Positions 1 through 8,174 of a stretch of DNA of 64,000 bases are shown here, in pieces; positions within the stretch are counted from its first letter, which is position 1, and each line of letters begins with the position of its first letter. Source of the stretch: Caballeronia peredens (GTDB lineage: Bacteria > Pseudomonadota > Gammaproteobacteria > Burkholderiales > Burkholderiaceae); contig FCOH02000025.1 of assembly GCA_001544595.2 (NCBI GenBank), positions 1-64,000 on the forward strand. The letters are read 5' to 3'. The translations under genes were made by a program, and so were the position numbers. A model generated the notes under the pieces. The model saw only the letters and a list, made by a program, of their open reading frames with translations. It was not told the origin of the DNA and did no database searches.

Positions 1-1
1 G

Positions 2-334
2 GCAGAAAACTTGTTCGACTTGTTCATAGCTCCATTCTCTCAAGAGTTGGAGCCTCCACCAAATCCGGGGCGGTTCAACTCGAAGGCGGCGAACGACGAC
101 GATGAAGCACCCATGGCCGCCCGGCGGTCAGCCACTATTGAAAGCGTCAAATCGCTTGAGCCGGCGCTAGAATATAAAGTCGACTCCCTATTTTTTCTAA
201 AAAGAGCTTACCCTGCGAGTAAAAAGTCATTTTCTGAAAACCAAAGAGAAAAGAGCCTCTTACTGAACACGGAGCACGCACGAGCGCCGGAAAGTAAAGG
301 TCATCTCGGGAAAATCGCGTGCATCTGTCGGTAG
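2..334 (+). CDS. Unrecognised open frame entering from the left edge
   Basis: The frame is open from the first bases of the window to a stop at 334, so it may be the 3' part of a gene that starts outside. The first 30 or so residues (proline-rich, acidic) look more protein-like than the rest. The second half is AT-richer and low in information. I do not recognise a family. It is convergent with xylB and overlaps the xylB stop region by about 30 bases, which argues against a complete functional gene. It could be a decayed gene end. Confidence 0.2.
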   Translation, partial: AENLFDLFIAPFSQELEPPPNPGRFNSKAANDDDEAPMAARRSATIESVKSLEPALEYKVDSLFFLKRAYPASKKSFSENQREKSLLLNTEHARAPESKGHLGKIACICR

Positions 335-1764
335 AGAAATCTGTATGAACTCAAGCGTTCCAAGAGAATGGGACGCTGTTCGTCGCCGGGAAAGAACTCC
401 TGCGATAGCAACTTCGCACGGGCGACAGTCGCGAAGTCACCGCTAGCTGCAAGCCAGCCTAGACGAGCGGCGCCGAGCGCAGCGATGTAATTTGTGTCAA
501 ACGGACGACGTAACACTATCCCGAGTGCGTCGACCAGTAACTGGGCCCAGAACGTGCTGCGCGCGCCGCCGCCTATTAGATTCAGTATCGTTTCCTGGGT
601 ACCGTCTGCACGCAAGGCGTCGAGGCCATCCGACAGCGCAAACGTGACGCCTTCGAGAGCCGAATAAGCGAGTGACGCACGGTCCGTCGAATGATTCAAG
701 CCGCAAAACACGCCTTGGGCGTATGGGTCATTGTGAGGCGTCCGTTCACCGGAAAGGTACGGTAGAAACAATGGTGCTTTTGCCCGAGCGTTCGCGCTGA
801 GAGTCTCGACCTCAGCTAGCAAACAGTTTTCGTCAACCGAAGTCAGCTTGCAAAGCCAACGAATGCAGCTAGCTGCGGATAGCACGACGCTGGTTCGGTG
901 CCATCTGTCTGGAATTGCGTGGCAGAGTGCGTGAAGTCCTAATTCCGGGCTTGGCCGGAAGCCCTCGGTGACGACGGAAAGGACACCCGACGTACCGAGC
1001 GACAAGAAACCCTCTCCCGGTTCCGTCGCGCCGACGCCGAGGGCGCTTGTCGCGGTGTCGCCTCCGCCCGCTGCAACCACCACGTCTGGCGACAAGCCAA
1101 GTTCGCTAGCCACACTTGCAAGCACAACGCCGGTTGCTTGGCAACCTTCCACCATCGGAGGAACCTGCATCTGCGTCATGTCACAAGCATGTAGAAGTTC
1201 GTCAGACCACTGCCTGCGTCCGACGTCCAGCCAAAGCGTACCCGATGCATCAGACGCGTCCGTATGCTTGATGCCAGTCAAGCGCAGACGAATGTAATCC
1301 TTCGGTAGCAACACGCATGACATCTGTCGAAAGCACTCCGGCTCGTGACGCGCCAGCCAAAGCAACTTCGGTGCAGTGAGCCCCGGCATCGCGCAATTGC
1401 CTGCTATCTCATGCAGTCGCGGTGCGCGTGCTTCGAGTTCGGCGCATTCGCTGGCGCTGCGCATGTCATTCCAAAGAATTACTGGGCGCAACGGTTGGTC
1501 ATCCGCGCCGAGCACAACAGCTCCGTGCATCTGACCTGACAGGCCAATGGCCTGTACGCGAGCGAACGCATTGGGATGGTTATTGCGTAGAGTGGAAAGC
1601 GCGATTTGCGTAGCTCGCCACCAATCACTTGGGTCTTGCTCCGACCATCGGTGCTTCGGCCGTGAGATTCCCAATGGGTGATGAGCGGTCCCGACGACAC
1701 TCCCGTCGCTTGACAGCAAGAGAACCTTCAATTCGGTCGTGCCGAGGTCAATGCCGAGAAACAT
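301..1764 (-). CDS. xylB: Xylulokinase (FGGY carbohydrate kinase)
   Basis: Predicted cytoplasmic ATP-dependent kinase that phosphorylates D-xylulose to xylulose 5-phosphate for the pentose phosphate pathway. At 487 residues it has the normal length for XylB. Seen in the sequence: the N-terminal phosphate-binding GIDLGTT (residues 4-10), GLSGQMHG (74-81) typical of xylulokinases, the GGGD segment around 233-236 carrying the likely catalytic Asp, and a C-terminal GGGARS adenosine-binding loop. It lies 34 bases downstream of the SDR gene on the same strand, suggesting one polyol/pentose operon in which the dehydrogenase makes the ketose that this kinase phosphorylates. Related sugars such as D-ribulose cannot be excluded as substrate. 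Confidence 0.9.
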   Translation of the reverse strand: MFLGIDLGTTELKVLLLSSDGSVVGTAHHPLGISRPKHRWSEQDPSDWWRATQIALSTLRNNHPNAFARVQAIGLSGQMHGAVVLGADDQPLRPVILWNDMRSASECAELEARAPRLHEIAGNCAMPGLTAPKLLWLARHEPECFRQMSCVLLPKDYIRLRLTGIKHTDASDASGTLWLDVGRRQWSDELLHACDMTQMQVPPMVEGCQATGVVLASVASELGLSPDVVVAAGGGDTATSALGVGATEPGEGFLSLGTSGVLSVVTEGFRPSPELGLHALCHAIPDRWHRTSVVLSAASCIRWLCKLTSVDENCLLAEVETLSANARAKAPLFLPYLSGERTPHNDPYAQGVFCGLNHSTDRASLAYSALEGVTFALSDGLDALRADGTQETILNLIGGGARSTFWAQLLVDALGIVLRRPFDTNYIAALGAARLGWLAASGDFATVARAKLLSQEFFPGDEQRPILLERLSSYRFLYRQMHAIFPR

Positions 1765-1798
1765 CGCTGATACCTTGATTGAGGACTGCCTGAGTCAC

Positions 1799-2527
1799 CT
1801 ATAGGTCGAAATTGGTAGGCATCAGGACCACGTCTCGAATCGTCAGCCCGCGCTGTCGTGTCAGCATGAACATGATTGCATCCGCCACCTCGCTAGCCTC
1901 AATCAGGCTTCCGGATTCTTTGGCCTCTTTTAGTTTTTCTTCTGGCCAGTCGGCAAGTAGTGCGCTGATGACTGGGCCGGGTGACACAGAACCGACGCGG
2001 ATTCCGTGTTTGAAAACCTGGCGCCGCACGGTCTGGACGAAGCAGTTAATCGCCCACTTGGACGATGCATAGACCGGCTCCCAAGGCGTCGGGAAGTGAG
2101 CGGCAAGGGAACTGGTCACCACAATATCGCCGGTCCCACGAGTAATCATGTGGGGCAGCACGTCGTGAACATTCTTCATCACGACATTGACGTTAAGATT
2201 CAGCATCCGGTCAATCTCTGCAGTGTCTGATTCGACCAACTCGCCACCCACATAGGTACCAGCGTTCGCGTGCAGGATGTCAATTTGCCCAGCGATGTCC
2301 AGCACACGGGGTATGAGAGCCGAACATGCTGCCGGGTCGAGCAAATCCACGACTAATGGAATGGCTGCGTCGCCGTGCTCCCGGCAGACTGACGCCAGTG
2401 CCGCCTCATCGCGGTCGACCAGCACGACCCGAGCACCGGCAGTCAACATCGCCTGCGTACTCGCCAAACCTATCCCTGAAGCGGCGCCAGTTACCACAGC
2501 GACCTTGCCCTGTAATTCTCCGGCCAT
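1799..2527 (-). CDS. SDR-family NAD(P)-dependent oxidoreductase, probably polyol dehydrogenase
   Basis: Classical short-chain dehydrogenase of 242 residues. The Rossmann glycine motif TGAASGIG is at 13-20, the structural NAG at 88-90, and the catalytic Ser near 140, Tyr153 and Lys157 (YASSK). An Asp shortly after the second beta strand (VDRD) suggests NAD preference. The start is supported by an AGGAGG ribosome-binding site just upstream. Co-transcription with xylB suggests oxidation of a sugar alcohol such as xylitol or D-arabinitol to xylulose. The substrate is inferred from context only, because SDR sequence alone does not define it. A perfect dyad lies about 180 bases upstream. Confidence 0.8.
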   Translation of the reverse strand: MAGELQGKVAVVTGAASGIGLASTQAMLTAGARVVLVDRDEAALASVCREHGDAAIPLVVDLLDPAACSALIPRVLDIAGQIDILHANAGTYVGGELVESDTAEIDRMLNLNVNVVMKNVHDVLPHMITRGTGDIVVTSSLAAHFPTPWEPVYASSKWAINCFVQTVRRQVFKHGIRVGSVSPGPVISALLADWPEEKLKEAKESGSLIEASEVADAIMFMLTRQRGLTIRDVVLMPTNFDL

Positions 2528-3162
2528 GAGAATGCCCTCCTGGTTTGCTCACCTGCGAATTTGCCAAGGATGGAAATCTTCCAATCACTTTGCCCATCAC
2601 GGCGGCACGTGCAACGCCGCCGTCGATTTCCGGCTAGGAGCGAGCCACGCGCTTGGGGCCCAACCAGCCGGCTATCGTACAAAAACAGTTGTGACGAACA
2701 AATGCTCTTTCAAAGAGCAAATAATCCAGTTCGGAGTTGTCGTTGTCAAGACGATTTGAAGAGGGAAAACCCGGGTCTTTGTTAGACCGCGGCCAATGAT
2801 GACTCGCCCGCGACGAATACGGTAGGCAGCCCACCGCTTTGGCGAGTTCGCATGGCTGGTCGGACATCAACGACGGCGGCTGTGGGACAACCGATACCGT
2901 GGGATAGTCTTGAGACACTGGACAGGGTGGCGAAGTTAGCGCCCTGAGACGAACGGCTGACGGGCGACGCTGGCTCCGAGGGGCATCTCATGATGCTTTG
3001 GAACGTGTCTGAAGGCCTGGCTTAGCTGGGCTCTACTTCACCAGGGGGCATTCACAAAAACAGACGGTGCGCAGCAGAGAGAATGCACAACTAAAAGAAG
3101 AATGCGGTTTGGGTTGCTGCACGCCGATACTAGGCAGCCAATGCCAATGGGGGTTGCTCGAA
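2528..3162. other. Intergenic region without a convincing gene
   Basis: Between the divergent SDR operon and the 3' end of arsN2. It holds the dyad and promoter described at 2703-2719. Several short frames exist on both strands, but none has a recognisable domain or ribosome-binding site. I see nothing else in it. Confidence 0.5.
2703..2719. promoter_or_regulatory. Candidate operator upstream of the SDR-xylB operon
   Basis: A perfect 8+1+8 dyad: TGCTCTTT, one base, AAAGAGCA. On the minus strand it is followed by TTGTTC, 16 bases, TACGAT, a plausible sigma70 promoter firing toward the SDR gene. TGCTC/GAGCA arms are a common style for sugar-operon regulators. No regulator gene for it lies in the window. 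Confidence 0.45.
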
Positions 3163-3597
3163 CTATAAAACCTTTTTCATGCAGATGGCGCTTGCCGGGC
3201 ACAACTCCGCAAACTGCGCACTTGCCTGCACTTCTCCAGGCGCTGTGCCGCGGTCGGCATCCGCATATCCGTAGCGCTGGAATAGCCCAGCTGCTGTCGT
3301 CGTAAGTAGCCACACTTCGCGAACGCCCAACATTTGCGCTGTTAATTCAACCCGAGCTAAAAGGGTCGAACTAAGCCGCTGGTTGCGAGTTGACCGCGCG
3401 ACAACTAGCGACCGTAGCAGCGCAAAGCGACCCAACCGCTCGAGGCCAACGCACCCAACAAGCTTTCCGCCTTCGTCTTCCGCGACCATGAAGTCGTCAA
3501 GCAGCGTCGCGACCACATCCGAGGCAGGCAGCCCACTCTCTGTGAGCAATATCTTGATTGCACTTAGGTCATTTCTGCGCGCAGCTCGAACTTTCAT
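3163..3597 (-). CDS. arsN2: ArsN2-type GNAT acetyltransferase
   Basis: Small GNAT-fold protein (144 residues) that matches the ArsN2 group of ars-operon acetyltransferases: an N-terminal 'VRAARRNDLSAI' start, the 'VAEDEGGKLVGCVGLE' strand, 'LLRSLVVARSTR', 'VWLLTTTAAGLFQRYGY' and a C-terminal 'LCPASAICM'. The acetyl-CoA pyrophosphate loop is degenerate (TRNQRLSS, without the usual glycines), as is common in this group. It is the last gene of a leftward operon after the MFS transporter (34-base gap). Its arsenical substrate is not established. ArsN1 relatives acetylate arsinothricin, but that should not be carried over to ArsN2. Confidence 0.75.
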   Translation of the reverse strand: MKVRAARRNDLSAIKILLTESGLPASDVVATLLDDFMVAEDEGGKLVGCVGLERLGRFALLRSLVVARSTRNQRLSSTLLARVELTAQMLGVREVWLLTTTAAGLFQRYGYADADRGTAPGEVQASAQFAELCPASAICMKKVL

Positions 3598-3631
3598 GAT
3601 TGATTGGCGTCTTGAGGGTCACCAAATTCGA

Positions 3632-4900
3632 TTAGGTTGAGCTCACGGCTGCGTGGCGACTCGCCCGAACGGCGACGAAGAATGCTATGGCCGACAATAT
3701 CGAGACCAGAAACACCGTCCACTCGACGGCTACATAGCCGTGAGTCAAATTCCAGATACCTGCCGCGGCAATCGGCGCTATCCCCTTGGCGATATTTGAC
3801 GGGAACGAGAGCATCCCGCTGACTGCTCCGTAGCCCTCGGTCCACATCAGGTCTTGGACAATGGTGCCGCGTAGAATCGTCATCATTCCGTTTGCGGCGC
3901 CATAGCACAGCGCGAACAACCAGAGGAGTGTGGCCGAGTGGCCTGCCGATATCAGAATAACCGTCGATAACGGGAAAAGCGTAACGACGACGGTACCGAC
4001 AGTGCTCACGTGCACCGTCCGGCCGAACGTGAACCACACCGCTCTCGCGGCGACCTGCGCTGGGCCGATGAGCGCCATGCTTGTGACCAATACGGCGTTT
4101 GACACTCCGCGCTCGACCATGAGCGGGACCAGATGAAATGTGAGCGCCGCGAACGTCGCGTAGTAAGCCGTGAAACAGACGGCGAGCGCCCAGAAGGTGG
4201 GTGTTCTCAGCGCACGGCGTGTTGCCGCATCGTTAGCCAGCTTCACGTCTCGACTTTCTGGTCGTGAACCCGCGTCGGTGCGCGACCGCGACGAGCGGAT
4301 GGCCATGACATGGATGGGCAGGCACACGACGAGGTTCAGCGCCGCGAGCACGACAATCGACGTGCGCCATCCGACTGAGCCAACGAGAAGCTGCGTCAGC
4401 GGAATGAAGACTGTGCTGGCGAACCCCGCGACAAGCGTAATCAAGGTGATTTTGGTCCGGAAGCTTCGCGGATACCGGTGTGTGACGACGGCGAACACAG
4501 GGTCGTAGAACGTGGCAGCCATCGAAATCCCGAGGCCTATCCACGCGACGAAGAGCAATGTCAGCGACTGGGCGCCGGCCCAAAGCAGAAGCATCGCCGC
4601 TGCGATGACGGAGCCGACCGCCATTACCCGCCGTCCAAGTCCGTGGTCAATCCAACGGCCAATGGGATAGGCTGCAAAGCCTGAAACAAGCAATCCCACG
4701 GACAACGCGGCATTCGTCGACGTCCTGCTCCAGCCCATGCCCTGTTCCATGGGCACCACGAGCAGTGAAAACGAGTAGTACACGGAGCCCCACGAAACCA
4801 ACTGCGCCAGAGCCAGCGCCCACGTTATTAACTTGTCTTCGCTGTCAGCAGGCGCAGGGTTCCCGCTCGCGCTCTCACTTCGGTTCGACATCGTGCTCAA
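3632..4900 (-). CDS. MFS transporter, putative ArsK-like arsenic exporter
   Basis: Integral membrane protein of 422 residues with about 12 hydrophobic segments and the MFS loop signature GRWIDHGLGRR between helices 2 and 3. A hydrophilic N-terminus of about 25 residues precedes helix 1. It lies between a gene of unknown function (4-base ATGA overlap, so probably translationally coupled) and arsN2, inside an ars island, which makes an arsenical or arsenite efflux role likely. MFS exporters of the ArsK kind are known from ars operons, but I cannot assign this one to ArsK from sequence alone. Confidence 0.7.
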   Translation of the reverse strand: MSTMSNRSESASGNPAPADSEDKLITWALALAQLVSWGSVYYSFSLLVVPMEQGMGWSRTSTNAALSVGLLVSGFAAYPIGRWIDHGLGRRVMAVGSVIAAAMLLLWAGAQSLTLLFVAWIGLGISMAATFYDPVFAVVTHRYPRSFRTKITLITLVAGFASTVFIPLTQLLVGSVGWRTSIVVLAALNLVVCLPIHVMAIRSSRSRTDAGSRPESRDVKLANDAATRRALRTPTFWALAVCFTAYYATFAALTFHLVPLMVERGVSNAVLVTSMALIGPAQVAARAVWFTFGRTVHVSTVGTVVVTLFPLSTVILISAGHSATLLWLFALCYGAANGMMTILRGTIVQDLMWTEGYGAVSGMLSFPSNIAKGIAPIAAAGIWNLTHGYVAVEWTVFLVSILSAIAFFVAVRASRHAAVSST

Positions 4901-5607
4901 CTTACTGTCCCCTGATATTCGCTCGAACTATGAGGACCGTCGCCTCCAATCCGAAATGCGTCGCAGCAAAAGAATGTTGCTGAAGCCAGCCGGTGAGCAA
5001 TGACGGCCGCGACTCGCTCGGGGAACAGGCTCGTGCGAGGCGCGATGACCTGGTGCGGCAGAACGTTGACTGTACCGAGAAACCCGATTCCGTCACGATT
5101 GCAGAATCGCTCAACTCGTCGTGTGACGAAGCGTGCGCGCAGTCGTCGTAGTGCCGCGAGAATCCCTTTTTCGTTCGGCGGCGTAGTCAGCGCGACGAAG
5201 AATTTCGAACCCTCGTCAGCGAGATGGTTGCGGACTCGCAGGAGCGGAGTCATCCAGTCGCACGGAGGATACCTGCGCGCTAACACTTCCTCGTCCATCA
5301 CAAGGACCGCTGCGGAGGAACCGCCCTGTGCGAGCAAACGCGCGAGCGCGAGTTTGTCGTCAGTTGCTGTCGTCAGGGCGACCGCTGAACTCGCATATCC
5401 GGTCTCGAGCTGAAACTGGCGTGCAATGTCGGCCGCCAGCGCTGGAGAGCCAATTTTCATAGCCGTACGCTCCTCAGTAGGCGTTGCGCGTGAACCGTCA
5501 ACCGGCGAACGTGTCATCAAGACAAGGAGCGCGTGCGCCGCGCGGCAACGCCACCCTCCCCATACCGGGAGCGGCTCTCCATCCAAAGCTAGGTCATTCG
5601 AGCTCAT
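4897..5607 (-). CDS. Protein of unknown function, first gene of an ars operon
   Basis: I do not recognise the family. The frame could begin at GTG 5628, ATG 5607 or ATG 5460. ATG 5607 sits directly downstream of the ArsR-type operator at 5629-5648, and ATG 5460 has a good GAGGAG site, so the protein is 236 or 187 residues. No signal peptide or membrane helix is evident. It mixes alpha/beta-like segments, an Arg-rich stretch (LRRLRARFVTRRVERF) and a few cysteines (one CC pair near the C-terminus), but no obvious metal-binding cluster. Its stop overlaps the start of the MFS gene, and arsN2 follows, so it probably acts with them in arsenic handling. Confidence 0.6.
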   Translation of the reverse strand: MSSNDLALDGEPLPVWGGWRCRAAHALLVLMTRSPVDGSRATPTEERTAMKIGSPALAADIARQFQLETGYASSAVALTTATDDKLALARLLAQGGSSAAVLVMDEEVLARRYPPCDWMTPLLRVRNHLADEGSKFFVALTTPPNEKGILAALRRLRARFVTRRVERFCNRDGIGFLGTVNVLPHQVIAPRTSLFPERVAAVIAHRLASATFFCCDAFRIGGDGPHSSSEYQGTVS

Positions 5608-5628
5608 GGCAATCCCCAAAGATTTCAC

Positions 5629-5648
5629 ATTTCCAGAATACCGGAAAT
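5629..5648. promoter_or_regulatory. Candidate ArsR operator and promoter, copy 1
   Basis: Perfect 6-base arms ATTTCC and GGAAAT separated by 8 bases. The same architecture is at 9215-9234 in front of arsC. On the plus strand a TTCACA, 18-base spacer, TATAGT promoter straddles it. On the minus strand it abuts the start of the unknown ars gene. This looks like the original divergent ars promoter. Confidence 0.6.
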
Positions 5649-5733
5649 ATAGTAGAATGCAAACACTGATGCAGCCAGGTTAGCGGAGGGAGGCGGACTG
5701 AACTGCGGCGAATATCTCTATAGGATTGGAAAT

Positions 5734-5930
5734 TTGACGTCGTTCCCCGCCCTAGTGAGAGGGGAATTCCTGACCTTTGCAAATCAGGTTCCTGCTTCGC
5801 TGCAGACCGCCTACCGGAGGTGCCTCCGTAAGGTCTTCCGTCCGCTCCACAGGCTTAAGGTTCCGCGCGTCCCGCGGTACGTGTAGCGAGAAGGCCTGCG
5901 GCGAGGATGTTTCTCGCGGCGTTTCGGTCT
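5734..5930 (-). ncRNA. Probable omega RNA (reRNA) region of tnpB copy 1
   Basis: By analogy with studied TnpB systems, the guide scaffold overlaps the 3' end of tnpB and runs to the element right end, with the guide lying just outside. The segment from the tnpB end to 5734 holds two GC-rich hairpins and is conserved in the second copy. The guide would begin with AATTTCC-like flanking sequence on the minus strand. The 5' limit is a guess. Confidence 0.4.
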
Positions 5931-6970
5931 CGGTCGTGTATCTCGCCGCAATCCGGGCAGGTCCACTGCCGAATGTTCAACGGCAGCGACCTGTGCCGGA
6001 ATCCGCAGGCGTGACAGGTTTTGCTCGACGCGAAGAACCGGTCCGCCTGCCAGTAGGTCCGGCCGTACCACGCCGCCTTGTACGCGAGTTGTCTAAGTAG
6101 CTCGCCCCAGGCTGCGTCGCCGATGTTTCGCGCGAGGTGGCTGCGCATCATTCCCTTGATGCACAGGTCCTCCATGAACACCGCCTGGTTTTCGCGGATG
6201 AGCTGGGTAGACAGTTTGTGCAGGAAATTTTTGCGCGAGTCGGCGATGCGAGCATGAAGCCGCGCGAGACGTTGGCGCGCCTTGTCGCGGTTTTTTGAAC
6301 CGTTATGTTTTCGCGAGAGCGCACGGCTCATGTGCCGCACGCGATTCAGTAACGCTGCGAGGAACTTCGGTGGAGATAGCGGAGGCCGGTCGTCGGCAAA
6401 GGTCAGAAAGTGCGTCAGGCCCAGGTCGGCGGCAATCACCTTATCTGTCGGCGGTAACGGTGCCACCCCGTCGTCGCACAGCAGGCTGACGAAGTAGCGA
6501 CCGGCAGCGTCACGCGACACGGTCAGACTCGACGGCGTAGAGGGCAACTGCCGGCTCCAGCGCACATCGAGCGGCGCTGCCATCTTCGCAAGCGTCAGGT
6601 CGCCGCCGCGCAAAGTAAATCCGTTGCGCATCAAGGAATAGGTCTGCGCGGCTCGTTTGCGTTTGAAGCGCGGAAAGCCTGCCCGCCTGGCAAAGAAATT
6701 CTTGTATGCCGTGTCAAGGTGACGAAGGGAAGCTTGTAGCGCCACGATGGAGACGTCACGTAGCCAGATACAGCCGGGCGTCCGCTTTAGTGCGGTCAGC
6801 GCGGCGGCGTCTTCAACGTAGTTCGACTTCAGGCCATCTTTGTGTCGCTGCTGCCGACGCGCGAGCATATGGTTATAGACGAACCGCACGCAGCCAAAGT
6901 GCTGCGCCAACTGCTGCTCCTGAACAGCGGTTGGATAGAAGCGGAAACGGAAGGCGCGTTTGACGGACAT
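5855..6970 (-). CDS. tnpB: TnpB, RNA-guided nuclease of IS200/IS605 element
   Basis: 371-residue TnpB. An N-terminal helix-turn-helix-like region (MSVKRAFRFRFYP, VRFVYNHML) leads into the RuvC-like nuclease with Asp182 (AADLGLTH), Glu267 (VFMEDL) and Asp348 (HDRDRNAA). The inserted zinc ribbon has Cys319/322/338/341 (CHACGF, CPDCGE). All catalytic and zinc ligands are present, so it should be active. Family knowledge: TnpB uses an omega RNA from the element right end to cut DNA next to a short target motif and helps keep the element in place. It is the near-identical sister of the gene at 38245. Confidence 0.92.
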   Translation of the reverse strand: MSVKRAFRFRFYPTAVQEQQLAQHFGCVRFVYNHMLARRQQRHKDGLKSNYVEDAAALTALKRTPGCIWLRDVSIVALQASLRHLDTAYKNFFARRAGFPRFKRKRAAQTYSLMRNGFTLRGGDLTLAKMAAPLDVRWSRQLPSTPSSLTVSRDAAGRYFVSLLCDDGVAPLPPTDKVIAADLGLTHFLTFADDRPPLSPPKFLAALLNRVRHMSRALSRKHNGSKNRDKARQRLARLHARIADSRKNFLHKLSTQLIRENQAVFMEDLCIKGMMRSHLARNIGDAAWGELLRQLAYKAAWYGRTYWQADRFFASSKTCHACGFRHRSLPLNIRQWTCPDCGEIHDRDRNAARNILAAGLLATRTAGRAEP

Positions 6971-7028
6971 GAACCGTCTAGCGCGATACTTTATATGCTA
7001 GAAGCTCTCTGGCGAGAGCCGAACTTGA

Positions 7029-7826
7029 ATGAAATCGCTGGAACACACGATGACAGTGCACGCAATCAACGACGACGACAGCTTCCCGGCGGCGAGGCGG
7101 GAATTTCTCGACACAGACATCGCTGCTCGGTTGGGGATGGAAGGTCAACCACCGGCGAGGATTCTCTTGCTCTATGGCTCTCTTCGCGACCGGTCGTATT
7201 CGCGCCTGCTTGTCGAGGAAGCCGCGCGCCTGCTGGAGCAGTTTGGAGCAGAGCCTCGAATCTTCGACCCCCGAGGTCTTCCGCACGCCGACGACGTTGA
7301 CTCGAAGAACCACCCGAAAGTGAAGGAGTTGCTGGAACTGTCCATGTGGTCGGAAGGACACGTATGGTGCAGCCCGGAACGCCACGGCACGATTACCGGC
7401 CTGATAAAAACCCAGATTGACCATCTGCCGCTCGTCAGCGGTGGTATCCGGCCGACGCAGGGACGAACCCTTGCGGTGATGCAGGTGAGCGGTGGTTCGC
7501 AGTCGTTCAACTCTGTCAATCAGCTGCGCCAATTGGGGCGGTGGATGCGCATGTTCACCATCCCGAATCAGAGCTCGGTCGCGAAGGCCTTCGAGGAGTT
7601 TGATGAAGCTGGTCGGATGAAGCCGTCCCCATACTACGACCGAGTCGTCGACGTGATGGAAGAATTGGTCAAGTTCACCCTGCTGCTTCGTGGCCGCGCC
7701 GATTATCTCGTCGACAGGTACAGCGAGCGCGTCGAGGACGGTCGTCCGCTTGACCCCGCAACCGACCTTGCTTCCCGAGCAATCGCCGAACACCCTGCCG
7801 AGAAAGCGAAGGCGAGTAACCAGTAA
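7029..7826 (+). CDS. arsH: ArsH, NADPH-dependent FMN reductase / organoarsenical oxidase
   Basis: 265 residues, flavodoxin-like fold. The FMN phosphate loop is LLYGSLRDRSYSRLL near residues 49-63, followed by the ArsH signature with ARIFDPRGLPHADD, WSEGHVWCSPERHGTITG and QVSGGSQSFN. Family knowledge: ArsH oxidises trivalent methyl- and aromatic arsenicals to less toxic pentavalent forms. It heads an arsH-arsR-arsI operon. The start could also be ATG 7050 (MTVHAIN). The tnpB element ends immediately upstream, so the ribosome-binding site and promoter now lie in element sequence, or transcription comes from the displaced promoter near 5640. Confidence 0.93.
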   Translation: MKSLEHTMTVHAINDDDSFPAARREFLDTDIAARLGMEGQPPARILLLYGSLRDRSYSRLLVEEAARLLEQFGAEPRIFDPRGLPHADDVDSKNHPKVKELLELSMWSEGHVWCSPERHGTITGLIKTQIDHLPLVSGGIRPTQGRTLAVMQVSGGSQSFNSVNQLRQLGRWMRMFTIPNQSSVAKAFEEFDEAGRMKPSPYYDRVVDVMEELVKFTLLLRGRADYLVDRYSERVEDGRPLDPATDLASRAIAEHPAEKAKASNQ

Positions 7827-7835
7827 AGGACTGTG

Positions 7836-8174
7836 ATGGCAACCTTGGACTCAAAGCTAGCAGTTAAGGCACTGGCAGCCTTGGCACATGAAACACGGCT
7901 CGCGGTTTTTCGACTGCTGGTAACCGCGGGTCCATCGGGGATGAGTCCAGGGGCTATCGCCGAAAAGCTGTCATTGCCCGCGCCAACGCTGTCCTTTCAC
8001 CTCAAAGAGCTTGCGAATGCCGGACTCATTGAAGGCAAGAACCAGGGTCGGTTTATCTTCTATTGCGCGAACTATGACCACATGCAGACGCTTATGGATT
8101 TCCTCATGGAGAACTGCTGCGCGGCGGAGCAAGCAGAGCAATGCGGCTGCGCGACCAACGAGACGGAGGCTTAA
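7836..8174 (+). CDS. arsR: ArsR-family arsenite-responsive repressor (first copy)
   Basis: 112-residue winged-helix repressor. The recognition region is LPAPTLSFHLKELANAGLI. The C-terminal NCCAAEQAEQCGC provides a vicinal Cys pair (about 94-95) plus two more Cys (about 103 and 105), matching the ArsR type whose arsenite site is in the C-terminal helix rather than in the DNA-binding helix. The first in-frame codon is GTG at 7833, but ATG at 7836 follows a GGA-rich stretch. It lies 9 bases after arsH and is directly followed by arsI. The expected operator type is ATTTCC-N8-GGARAT. Confidence 0.9.
   Translation: MATLDSKLAVKALAALAHETRLAVFRLLVTAGPSGMSPGAIAEKLSLPAPTLSFHLKELANAGLIEGKNQGRFIFYCANYDHMQTLMDFLMENCCAAEQAEQCGCATNETEA

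Larger units (their letters stand above)
5734..7027 (-). mobile_element. IS200/IS605-type element carrying tnpB only (copy 1)
   Basis: The boundaries come from comparison with the second copy at 38188-39480. The right end is at TCAA (minus strand) after a GC-rich hairpin with CCCGCC/GGCGGG style arms. The left end is the conserved block ending in CATATAAAGTATCGCGC followed by tnpB. There is no tnpA gene, so it would need a TnpA in trans to move. The left end reaches to within a few bases of the arsH start. Confidence 0.7.

Noticed and set aside
4897..5628. GAPDH or other ars-operon dehydrogenase identity for the unknown gene
   Set aside because: No Rossmann glycine motif or catalytic Cys pattern was found. 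Left as unknown.
6978..7793. Minus-strand open frame of 271 codons opposite arsH
   Set aside because: Antisense of arsH, whose flavodoxin motifs are clear. The frame has no recognisable domain.
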